From Bacteroidota bacterium (GTDB taxonomy: Bacteria > Bacteroidota > Ignavibacteria > UBA10030 > UBA8401), in assembly GCA_030824175.1 (NCBI GenBank), contig JAVBYH010000269.1, positions 1 to 9,217 on the forward strand: 9,217 nt of DNA. Direction: 5' to 3'. Of the stretch, positions 1 to 5,993 are shown piece after piece (the stretch's first letter is position 1; each line of letters starts with the position of its first letter). The notes under the pieces are model-generated. The model was not told the DNA's origin. It made no database searches and saw nothing but the letters and a program-made list of their open reading frames with translations. A program made the translations under genes and the position numbers.

Positions 1-12
1 TACAAATGGAGC

Positions 13-92
13 GTGTAGGGCGAGCTGTCAGCTCGCCCTGGTTGAGGTTCGTACTGCATTGTCACAGGGCGAGCTGACAGCTCGCCCTACAC
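13..92. repeat. Paired palindromes in inverted orientation (REP/BIME-like element)
   Basis: Positions 13-40 and 65-92 are perfect 28-base inverted copies of each other, separated by a 24-base spacer (41-64). Each copy is itself a near-perfect palindrome of 23 bases (17-39 and 66-88): arm AGGGCGAGCTG, one central base (T in the first, A in the second), then CAGCTCGCCCT. The DNA or RNA could therefore fold either as two short hairpins or as one long stem with a 24-base loop. It begins just beyond the nadK stop codon. It is not a classical intrinsic terminator for nadK, because the T-rich tract on the minus strand (93-102) comes before the hairpins and no T-run follows them. The layout matches repetitive extragenic palindromes arranged as bacterial interspersed mosaic elements, which may protect or end the 3' side of the transcript. 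Dispersal in the genome cannot be seen from one window. Confidence 0.85.
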
Positions 93-102
93 AAAAAATA
101 AA

Positions 103-1002
103 TCAGAGGCCGCCGCCGTTGTGATACACACGGATATCCTTGCCCCACATCAGTTTCGCACGGAGCACGTCGTAATAGCTCCGGTCCTTCGGCTTCACGA
201 GCTTGATCGTGTAGTCGGCCTTCTGAATGATGACCGTCACCGGCGGCTTCACGAGTTTTTCCTGCTGTCCGTCCGCGGTAACGCGCACCTCCGCCGACCC
301 TTCGTCGATGTTGATGCGGATAATGCTCTCGTCGGGCACGATCATCGAACGCGCCGAGAGGGTGTGCGGAGAGATCGGCTGCAGCGTGAGCACGTTGGTC
401 GTGGGCACCACGATCGGGCCTCCGGCGGCGAGCGCATAGCCCGTGGTGCCGGTCGGTGTGGCGACGATGAGTCCGTCGCCCGTATAGCCGATGAGATAGT
501 CGTTGTCCACGAACGCGGCCAGGGGGATCGCGCGCGATGAGCTGCTCTTGTCGATCACGACGTCGTTGAGCGCCGTCAATTCCTCGTCCATTCCCTCGAT
601 GGACGCTTTGATCACCGTGCGCTCCTCGACGGCATGCTGGTTGTTGAGAATGTCGCGGATGAACGGCTCCATCTCATCCACCGAGAGCTCCGCAAGGAAG
701 CCGAGCTTGCCGAGGTTGATGCCGAGGATGGGGACCTGGGCCCTCCCCACCATGCGCGCCGTCGAGAGAATCGTGCCGTCTCCCCCGAAAGCGATGATGA
801 TGTCGCTCTGGTTGACGAGGTTCTCGTCGTCCAGCAGCTGATGTTTCTGGATCAGTTTTGATCCGATTTTCCTGTTCACGATCTTCCCGAGCTCATCGTG
901 AACGAGGAACTCGATCTCATCTTTTTCTTCGCAGTTCAGCAGGCGAAGCACGGCGTCACAGACGGACTCTTTTGCGAGATTGCCGACTATTCCGAATTTC
1001 AT
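103..1002 (-). CDS. nadK: NAD kinase (ATP-NAD kinase)
   Basis: This 299-residue cytoplasmic enzyme phosphorylates NAD+ with ATP to make NADP+, the only route to NADP(H). The family landmarks are present in order: the GGDGT nucleotide-binding motif at residues 73-77 (preceded by IIIAF), NLGKLGFLAE at 96-105, the N-D pair of the NE/D motif in ALNDVVID (144-151), the glycine/threonine-rich stretch TGDGLIVATPTGTTGYALAAGG (174-195), PISPHTLSARSMIVP (209-223) and the DGQ turn at 244-246. The length is normal for bacterial NadK and the fold appears complete. The ATG at 1000-1002 overlaps the DUF1844 stop by four bases (ATGA), and an AGAGG about eight bases upstream, inside the DUF1844 gene, could serve as the ribosome site. 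It is therefore probably translated by coupling. It is the last gene of the apparent operon and is followed by the palindrome pair. Confidence 0.96.
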   Translation of the reverse strand: MKFGIVGNLAKESVCDAVLRLLNCEEKDEIEFLVHDELGKIVNRKIGSKLIQKHQLLDDENLVNQSDIIIAFGGDGTILSTARMVGRAQVPILGINLGKLGFLAELSVDEMEPFIRDILNNQHAVEERTVIKASIEGMDEELTALNDVVIDKSSSSRAIPLAAFVDNDYLIGYTGDGLIVATPTGTTGYALAAGGPIVVPTTNVLTLQPISPHTLSARSMIVPDESIIRINIDEGSAEVRVTADGQQEKLVKPPVTVIIQKADYTIKLVKPKDRSYYDVLRAKLMWGKDIRVYHNGGGL

Positions 1003-1304
1003 TGCTGGGCCTCTGTGTGTTCAACCGCCGCGGCGGGCGCGCCTTTGGCCGTCTCGTCGACGTAATTCATCTTCAATTCCTTCAGGACCGTCGAGAGCAT
1101 TTTTGTTTCATCGGACGAGAGCGCGGCCTTCATTTTTTCCATGATCATATCCAGCATGTCGATCGCCTGTTCGGCCTGGGCCAGATCGCGCTCGATCTTG
1201 TCGGTGACCGGATGCTTGATCTTCCCCATGTGCAGCATCGCCTGGTATTGGAAGATGGAGATGAGCTGGATGAACAGGACCTGATTTTTTTCTTCGGGTG
1301 TCAT
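999..1304 (-). CDS. DUF1844 family protein, small, function unknown
   Basis: This 101-residue protein has the pattern of the DUF1844 family: an aromatic/hydrophobic helix near the start (VLFIQLISIFQYQAMLHMGKI, residues 9-29), then DLAQAEQAIDMLDMIMEKMK (40-59), then a helix ending in LKELKMNYVDE (74-84). The tail (86-101) is Ala/Glu-rich and looks disordered. It has no signal peptide, no clear transmembrane segment and no catalytic motif, so it is probably a small helical cytoplasmic protein. The start is set at 1304, not at the ATG at 1373 in the same frame, because a strong AAGGAG lies eight bases before 1304, the family begins at about MTPEEK, and the longer form would overlap the glycosyltransferase. 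It lies 19 bases after the glycosyltransferase stop and overlaps nadK by four bases. I do not know its function. The overlap suggests co-expression with nadK, not necessarily a shared pathway. Confidence 0.88.
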   Translation of the reverse strand: MTPEEKNQVLFIQLISIFQYQAMLHMGKIKHPVTDKIERDLAQAEQAIDMLDMIMEKMKAALSSDETKMLSTVLKELKMNYVDETAKGAPAAAVEHTEAQQ

Positions 1305-1312
1305 TGGTGCGG

Positions 1313-1318
1313 CTCCTT
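1313..1318 (-). promoter_or_regulatory. Ribosome binding site of the DUF1844 gene
   Basis: On the minus strand this reads AAGGAG, followed by eight bases and then ATG at 1302-1304. It is the best Shine-Dalgarno match in the window and decides the start of the DUF1844 gene against the upstream in-frame ATG at 1373. It sits in the 19-base gap after the preceding gene, so this gene can be initiated independently of translation of the glycosyltransferase. Confidence 0.8.
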
Positions 1319-1323
1319 GGATG

Positions 1324-2067
1324 CTATTTTTTTTGTTGGAGTTCCCACAGCTTTGCATATTTCGTGAAGACATAGGCGGAGGAGAGTAGCGCCAGCACCA
1401 GTCCCTGCATGCCGTCGAGGAAGCCTCTCTTCAGGATGTACATTTTTACGAACAGCCACAGCGGCCGCACGATCAGGTCGCTTGCAGTGAACCGCTTTCC
1501 ACGCCCGTTCACGTCTTCGGCGGCGAGCGTCGTGTAGCGGTTGAATTTTTCGAAATAATGATACAGGTTCGGATCGGTGTAATGGAGCAAATCGCCGGTA
1601 AGATCGACAATAATTCCGTCAATTTCCAGCCCTTCGTGGACCGCCGCGGCGGTAAAGCGCGCATGCTCCTTGTTGAAGAGGCGTATCACCCTGCCCGGAT
1701 ACCACCCGGAGTGCCTGATCCACCGTCCCAGGAAGAACGCGCGCCGGGCGACAGTATACGCCGCAGCATGCGTCGACCGGAGATCGAGCCCGGCGATCTC
1801 CGCGGCCAGTTCGGGCATGACCTGTTCGTCGGCGTCGAGCCAGAGCACCCACGGGTGCACGGTCCGGGAAACGGCGAACGATTTTGCAGCCGAGAATCCC
1901 TCCCACTTCCTGATGAACACGTGCGGCGTGTGCGCGCGGGCGCGCGCGACGGTATCGTCGCCGCTCTCCGCGTCGACGACGACGACATCGTCCGACCATC
2001 TCACGCTCTCGAGACAGGCGTCGATGTTGCGCGCTTCGTTCTTCGTGATGACGATGACGGAGATCAT
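1324..2067 (-). CDS. WaaE-like family 2 glycosyltransferase (LPS core type), second copy
   Basis: This 247-residue GT-A fold glycosyltransferase probably adds a sugar to the LPS core on the cytoplasmic face of the inner membrane. It opens with the family 2 signature ISVIVITKNEARNI (residues 2-15), then SVRWSDDVVVVDAESGDDT (21-39), the metal/nucleotide-sugar-binding DAD of WLDADE (76-81), WIRHSGWYPGRVIRLF (116-131) and VHEGLE (143-148). These are hallmarks of the WaaE/KdtX-like subgroup, which includes heptose-modifying and related core transferases. The C-terminal region (198-240) is hydrophobic and basic and probably membrane-associated. VDAESGDD departs from the usual VDSGSTD; the paralogue at 5162-5992 keeps the standard form. 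The frame is open for another 195 codons upstream, but that part is a shadow of the ligase gene. The ATG at 2067 is chosen because family similarity starts there and GGGAG lies ten bases before it. The start overlaps the ligase stop by four bases. The donor and acceptor sugars cannot be told from sequence. Confidence 0.9.
   Translation of the reverse strand: MISVIVITKNEARNIDACLESVRWSDDVVVVDAESGDDTVARARAHTPHVFIRKWEGFSAAKSFAVSRTVHPWVLWLDADEQVMPELAAEIAGLDLRSTHAAAYTVARRAFFLGRWIRHSGWYPGRVIRLFNKEHARFTAAAVHEGLEIDGIIVDLTGDLLHYTDPNLYHYFEKFNRYTTLAAEDVNGRGKRFTASDLIVRPLWLFVKMYILKRGFLDGMQGLVLALLSSAYVFTKYAKLWELQQKK
1327..1334 (-). other. A8 homopolymer at the 3' end of the glycosyltransferase gene
   Basis: On the minus strand eight consecutive A residues run directly into the TAG stop, encoding the final QKK. 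The following reading frame (that of DUF1844) is open across this run. A7 instead of A8 would therefore continue as QQKNSIQGAAP and enter the DUF1844 protein in frame. The run is visible; slippage is only a possibility. Confidence 0.6.
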
Positions 2068-3242
2068 GCAGCGGTGTCTCCCGTTGCGGTGCGGTCGACA
2101 GCCAGGGCAAGACCGATGAAGAACCAGAGGAACACCATGATCTCGTGATCGCCGAAATTCCATTCGAAGACGCCGTTCACCTGAAAGGCGCAGTAGGCCG
2201 CAAGCACGCCGGCGGAGGCCGAGCCGTAGAGCCAGTCGGCGCGGCGCCGCCGCACGATGGCAAGGAGGACGAGGAAGATTTTGACGAAGAGCGCGAGCAC
2301 GACGGCGAGTCCGACGCCGCCGAGCGTGACGAGGAGTGTCACCATGTTGTTGTGAAGATGGCCTCCGGTCTCGGGATCGTCTGCCGCCTTGTATTTCTCG
2401 TAAAAGACATGGAGATCCGTATCGCCGACGCCGAGCAGCGGATAGTCGTGCGCGATCCTGAGTCCGGTCGTCCACATGTTGATCCGGCCGTAGTTGCTCG
2501 GATGGCTCATGTCCACGATGCTCCGTGCACGGTCCACCTGGTGCGCCGGCGCGAAGAGGAAGAACGCGGCGATGGTCGCGGCGAGGATGAATAAAAATTT
2601 CCAATTCTGGACGACGGCGATGATGATGCCGCCGGCGATGAAGCCGAGCCACGAGCTCCGTGTGTTGGTGAGCATGAGCGCGGCGAGGATCGGCACAAGA
2701 ATGAGCGCGAACAGGATCCTGTCCCTCTTCGGCGTCTTCCCATCGAGCACGAACGGGACGATGACGAGGCCGAGCATCATCTTCAATCCGCCGGCGGTCA
2801 TGTACGACTGGAAGATGTTGAGCCGGTCCTTGTGTTCGGCAAGGTAGATCCCGATCTCGAACACCGAGAGGAGTGCCACGATCGCACCGAGAGCCAGGAT
2901 GCCGAGACGGAGCTTCGGCCGGGAGTCGAACGCGAGGACGGCAGCGTAGACGATGGTGACGAGGATAAGGCGCTTCGCGTTATGGAATGCGTCCGCCGGG
3001 TACACCGCCGTCGCGGCCGTGAGAAGTTCGACGGCACAGTACGCGAAGAAGTAATAATCGAGCGGCGTGGCACGCAGCACCCAGCGCCGTTCGGCGACGA
3101 TCCATGCGGCGGTGAGCAGAAGCATCGCGCCGAGCGCGAGGGACGCGGCCGCAATGGACACGGAGATCACGCCGATCTGGATGAGGAGCGTCACGAACAG
3201 AAAGAATGAAAACGGCGACTTGCTTTCGAGGAGTTGGTTCAT
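2064..3242 (-). CDS. O-antigen ligase / polymerase family membrane protein (Wzy_C type)
   Basis: This 392-residue polytopic inner-membrane protein resembles the WaaL/Wzy superfamily, which transfers polysaccharide from a lipid carrier to lipid A-core or polymerises it, acting on the periplasmic side. Hydrophobic segments fill residues 11-48, 61-79, 91-105, 111-133, 150-166, 176-192, 196-210, 214-230, 301-330 and 339-383. The Wzy_C-type features are LTNTRSSWLGF (191-201, with R195 and W198), GRINMWTTGLRI (252-263), PLLGVGDTD (268-276) and GGHLHNNMVTLLVTLGGVGL (293-312). The last places H295/H297 in the large loop, where the family has an essential histidine. The length suits WaaL better than many longer Wzy proteins, but ligase and polymerase cannot be separated by sequence alone. 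The ATG lies six bases after the transporter stop without a visible Shine-Dalgarno site, so re-initiation is likely. The gene overlaps the next glycosyltransferase by four bases. Confidence 0.85.
   Translation of the reverse strand: MNQLLESKSPFSFFLFVTLLIQIGVISVSIAAASLALGAMLLLTAAWIVAERRWVLRATPLDYYFFAYCAVELLTAATAVYPADAFHNAKRLILVTIVYAAVLAFDSRPKLRLGILALGAIVALLSVFEIGIYLAEHKDRLNIFQSYMTAGGLKMMLGLVIVPFVLDGKTPKRDRILFALILVPILAALMLTNTRSSWLGFIAGGIIIAVVQNWKFLFILAATIAAFFLFAPAHQVDRARSIVDMSHPSNYGRINMWTTGLRIAHDYPLLGVGDTDLHVFYEKYKAADDPETGGHLHNNMVTLLVTLGGVGLAVVLALFVKIFLVLLAIVRRRRADWLYGSASAGVLAAYCAFQVNGVFEWNFGDHEIMVFLWFFIGLALAVDRTATGDTAA
2078..2082 (-). promoter_or_regulatory. Ribosome binding site of the second glycosyltransferase
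   Basis: On the minus strand this reads GGGAG, with ten bases to the ATG at 2065-2067. It lies within the end of the ligase gene. It supports the short start of the glycosyltransferase over the much longer open frame upstream. Confidence 0.55.
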
Positions 3243-3248
3243 GGCGCG

Positions 3249-5165
3249 TTATGTGAGCGATGATTGGAATTGCATATCGTGAAGCTTCCTGTACAATCCG
3301 TTCGTCTGCTTCATGAGCTCGACGTGCCGGCCTTCCTGCACGATGCCGCCCTTTTCGAGCACGAGGATCCGGTCCGCGTTGCGTATCGTTGAGAGCCTGT
3401 GCGCGATGACGAACGACGTGCGGTTCTGCATGAGCCGCTCGATCGCCTCCTGCACGAGGATCTCGCTCTCCGAATCGAGCGCCGAGGTCGCCTCGTCGAG
3501 GATCATGATGGGCGGATTCTTCAGCAGCGCGCGCGCGATGGAGAGACGCTGGCGCTGGCCGCCCGAGAGCTTCACGCCGCGGTCGCCGATCATCGTGTCG
3601 AATCCGTTCGGCATCGCATCGATGAACGAAAGTGCGTTCGCCGCGGCGGCTGCGGCGCGGATTTTGTCCTCCGGACATCCGCTGATGCCGTAGGCGATAT
3701 TGTTGCGCACCGAGTCGTTGAAGAGGATCGTCTCCTGCGTCACGATGCCGATCTGTTCCCTGAGCGACCGCACGTCCAGCTTCCGCAGGTCGACGCCGTC
3801 GATGAGCACGGCCCCGCCCGTCGGATCGTAAAAGCGCGGGATGAGGTCCACCATGGTGGTCTTGCCGCCGCCCGAGGGACCGACGATCGCCACGACCTCC
3901 CCTTTTTTCACGTTCACCGACACATGCGAGAGCACCTGGCGCGCCTCGTTCTCCTGTGATGTGTACCCGAAGCACACGTCGCGGAATTCGATGCCGTTCA
4001 CGATGCCCGCGAGCGGTCCGGCATCCGGCGCGTTGCGGATCTCCGGCTTCATGTCCAGGATCTCGAAGATGCGCCTCCCCGCGGCCGCGAACTCCTGCAT
4101 GCGGTTATGGACGCTCGAAAGTTCTTTCACCGGAGGCATCAGTTGGAAGATCGCGAAGAGGAAACCGAGAAATTCCGAGGCCCGCATCTCTCCCGTCACG
4201 AGCACCTGACGCCCGCCGTACCAGATGATCGCCGCGCTTGCAATGACCGAGAGCAGTTCCGTAGTGGGACCGGACAGGTTCCGGATGCGCGTGATGTGGA
4301 GGACCGTCTTGAAATAGCTCCGCGTCTCTTTGCGGAATTTCCGGTTCTCGAACTCCTCCATCGCGAACGCCTTCACCACCTTCACGTTCGAGATCGTCTC
4401 CTGGAGCACGACCGTGATGTCCGCCATCTTCTCCTGCATGATGCCGCTCTGCTTGTAGAGGCGCAGGCCGATGACGCTCACCATGAGCATGATGACCGGG
4501 AACACGACGAATGCGAGAAGCGTCAATTTCCAGCTGAAGGCGATGGCCATGCCGAGGAAGACGACGATGAGCAGGGGCTGCTTGAGCATCGTGACAAAGG
4601 TGGCCGAGACTCCCCCGTTCACGACGTTGACGTCGTTCGTGACGCGCGAAATGAGGTTGCCCGTGCGTTCGTTCGAGAAGTAACTGAGCGACAGGTTGTG
4701 GAGGTGCTCGTAGAGGTCGTTCCGGATATCCATCATCGAACCCTGTTCCACGTACGCCATCGTATACGACTGCGCGTAGTCGAAGAAATTCTTCAGCGAG
4801 AAGACGATGAGGATGATCACGCAGATCCGGAACAGCGTGTCGGTCATCGTTCCGGAATACAGGTAGCGGTTGAGGGCCTGCGTGACGCGATGCTTTAGCG
4901 AGGCGCCGTAGCCCGAGACGCCCCCCCCGTCCGCGTCGGCGGAGACCGCCTGAGAATTCTCCGTCGCAGGCGCCGCGTCCGCGGCTGCAGGCTGCGCCGA
5001 GCCGGCCGTCACAGCCGACTGCGAGAAGAGCGTGTCGAGCAGCGGCACGGTCAGAAAAATGGACGCGCCGCTGAAGACGGAGAACAACAGGGTGCACAGG
5101 ATCGACAGGGACAGCCACTTCCAGTACGGCCGGACGTATCCGACGATGCGGAAAAATATTCTCAT
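3249..5165 (-). CDS. msbA: MsbA-like lipid A flippase, ABC exporter (TMD-NBD)
   Basis: This 638-residue half-size ABC exporter has a six-helix membrane domain (about residues 1-350; helices near 17-40, 111-128, 190-210, 213-235, 300-318, 330-346) fused to an ATPase. All ATPase motifs are intact: Walker A GPSGGGKTT (429-437), Q-loop Q477, signature LSGGQRQR (533-540), Walker B IMILDE (553-558), D-loop SALD (561-564) and H-loop H589. Homodimers of this kind flip lipid A-core or lipid-linked oligosaccharide across the inner membrane. Its place between two LPS-type glycosyltransferases and an O-antigen ligase favours an MsbA role over drug export. The periplasmic loop between helices 1 and 2 carries an unusual insert of roughly 45 residues, rich in Ala, Gly, Ser and acidic residues (about 50-95), encoded in part by a G8 run. 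The start overlaps the preceding glycosyltransferase stop (ATGA); no Shine-Dalgarno site is evident. Another lipid-linked substrate remains possible. Confidence 0.92.
   Translation of the reverse strand: MRIFFRIVGYVRPYWKWLSLSILCTLLFSVFSGASIFLTVPLLDTLFSQSAVTAGSAQPAAADAAPATENSQAVSADADGGGVSGYGASLKHRVTQALNRYLYSGTMTDTLFRICVIILIVFSLKNFFDYAQSYTMAYVEQGSMMDIRNDLYEHLHNLSLSYFSNERTGNLISRVTNDVNVVNGGVSATFVTMLKQPLLIVVFLGMAIAFSWKLTLLAFVVFPVIMLMVSVIGLRLYKQSGIMQEKMADITVVLQETISNVKVVKAFAMEEFENRKFRKETRSYFKTVLHITRIRNLSGPTTELLSVIASAAIIWYGGRQVLVTGEMRASEFLGFLFAIFQLMPPVKELSSVHNRMQEFAAAGRRIFEILDMKPEIRNAPDAGPLAGIVNGIEFRDVCFGYTSQENEARQVLSHVSVNVKKGEVVAIVGPSGGGKTTMVDLIPRFYDPTGGAVLIDGVDLRKLDVRSLREQIGIVTQETILFNDSVRNNIAYGISGCPEDKIRAAAAAANALSFIDAMPNGFDTMIGDRGVKLSGGQRQRLSIARALLKNPPIMILDEATSALDSESEILVQEAIERLMQNRTSFVIAHRLSTIRNADRILVLEKGGIVQEGRHVELMKQTNGLYRKLHDMQFQSSLT
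4921..4928 (-). other. G8 homopolymer inside the msbA-like gene
   Basis: Eight G residues on the minus strand encode part of ADGGGVS (about residues 78-84) in the low-complexity periplasmic loop. A change of run length would shift the frame and end the protein before the ATPase domain. It is a plausible slippage or sequencing-error site; the present length keeps the frame open. Confidence 0.6.
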
Positions 5166-5992
5166 GATGCGCGAAGCCGTTTAATGTCGAGGATGTCTGC
5201 GCTCGAAACGGGCGGGAGCTCCGCGCCGCGCCGCTGCGCGGCCTGGTACTCCCAGCTCTTGGCGTAGACAAGTAATTTATAGAGGGACGAATAGACGGCC
5301 AGGAGGAATCCATGGAAGCCGTCGCGGTACCCCTTGAGCACGACGAACATGCGCACGAAGAGCGCGATCGGATTCACCACGCAGTGGTACCATCGGATCA
5401 CAGCCTCCGGATGTTCGGACAGCTTATTCGCGACGTCGAGCGACGTATAGTCGTTCATCTTTTCGAGATACTGGTGGATGGTGTCGTACGTGTAATGGTT
5501 CAGCGGTGCGTCGAGCGTGCCGACAGCGCCGCGGACCTCGAATCCCTCGTGGACCGGGCGGTGGTTCATGAATGCCGACGAGCGCCGGAAGAGGCGCATC
5601 TGATATCCGGGATACCACCCGCCGTGGCGTATCCACGTGCCGAGGAAGTAACTCTTTCGCGGCATGCGGTAGCCCTCGGCCGCCGGCGGTTCGGGAGCCG
5701 AAAGCATCCGTTGGATCTCCGCGCGCAGTTCCGGGGTGACTTCTTCGTCCGCATCGAGGGAGAGCACCCACTCGCACGATGCCTGCGCGGCGGCGAATTC
5801 CTTCTGTGCCGCGAATCCTTCCCACGCCTTGACAAGCACGCGAGCTCCGAGCCGGGCGCTGATCGCCGCGGTCGCGTCGGTGCTTCCCGAATCGACAACG
5901 ATCACCTCGTCGGCCCACCGGACGCTTGTAATGCAGCGCCCGATATTGCGTTCCTCGTTCTTCGTGATGATGACGGCGGAAATAGTCTGCAT
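5162..5992 (-). CDS. WaaE-like family 2 glycosyltransferase (LPS core type), first copy
   Basis: This 276-residue cytoplasmic, membrane-associated GT-A glycosyltransferase probably elongates the lipid A core. The motifs in order are ISAVIITKNEERNIGRC (residues 4-20), SVRWADEVIVVDSGSTD (23-39), the DAD metal site in LDADEE (79-84), IRHGGWYPGYQMRLF (121-135) and RPVHEGFE (145-152). A hydrophobic/basic C-terminal region (205-245) ends in YAKSWEYQ. It is clearly a paralogue of the protein at 1324-2067: KNE-RNI, SVRW, WIRH-GWYPG, VHEG-E, a HYT-YLEK-N-YT block and the C-terminal region all match in order. This copy has about 30 more residues, mainly a polar C-terminal tail (250-276). The ATG begins one base after the leuS stop and has no Shine-Dalgarno site, so it probably depends on ribosomes finishing leuS. 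It overlaps the flippase start by four bases. The sugar specificity cannot be read from sequence. Confidence 0.92.
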   Translation of the reverse strand: MQTISAVIITKNEERNIGRCITSVRWADEVIVVDSGSTDATAAISARLGARVLVKAWEGFAAQKEFAAAQASCEWVLSLDADEEVTPELRAEIQRMLSAPEPPAAEGYRMPRKSYFLGTWIRHGGWYPGYQMRLFRRSSAFMNHRPVHEGFEVRGAVGTLDAPLNHYTYDTIHQYLEKMNDYTSLDVANKLSEHPEAVIRWYHCVVNPIALFVRMFVVLKGYRDGFHGFLLAVYSSLYKLLVYAKSWEYQAAQRRGAELPPVSSADILDIKRLRAS

Positions 5993-5993
5993 A

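Noticed and set aside
13..102. Intrinsic terminator for nadK
   Set aside because: The hairpins are strong, but on the minus strand the T-rich tract comes before them and no T-run follows. Termination is possible but not of the classical type, so it is recorded as a repeat.
2068..2652. A 195-codon upstream extension of the second glycosyltransferase frame
   Set aside because: The extension is Arg/His-rich, overlaps the conserved ligase gene in another frame, and family similarity begins exactly at the ATG at 2067 behind a GGGAG.
2980..3975. A 331-codon minus-strand frame overlapping the ATPase half of the flippase and the start of the ligase
   Set aside because: It is a frame-shifted shadow of two intact genes and carries no family motif.
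4105..5313. A 402-codon minus-strand frame overlapping the membrane half of the flippase
   Set aside because: It is Arg/His/Pro-rich shadow coding over a gene with clear membrane helices. The real frame is shown by the conserved ABC motifs.
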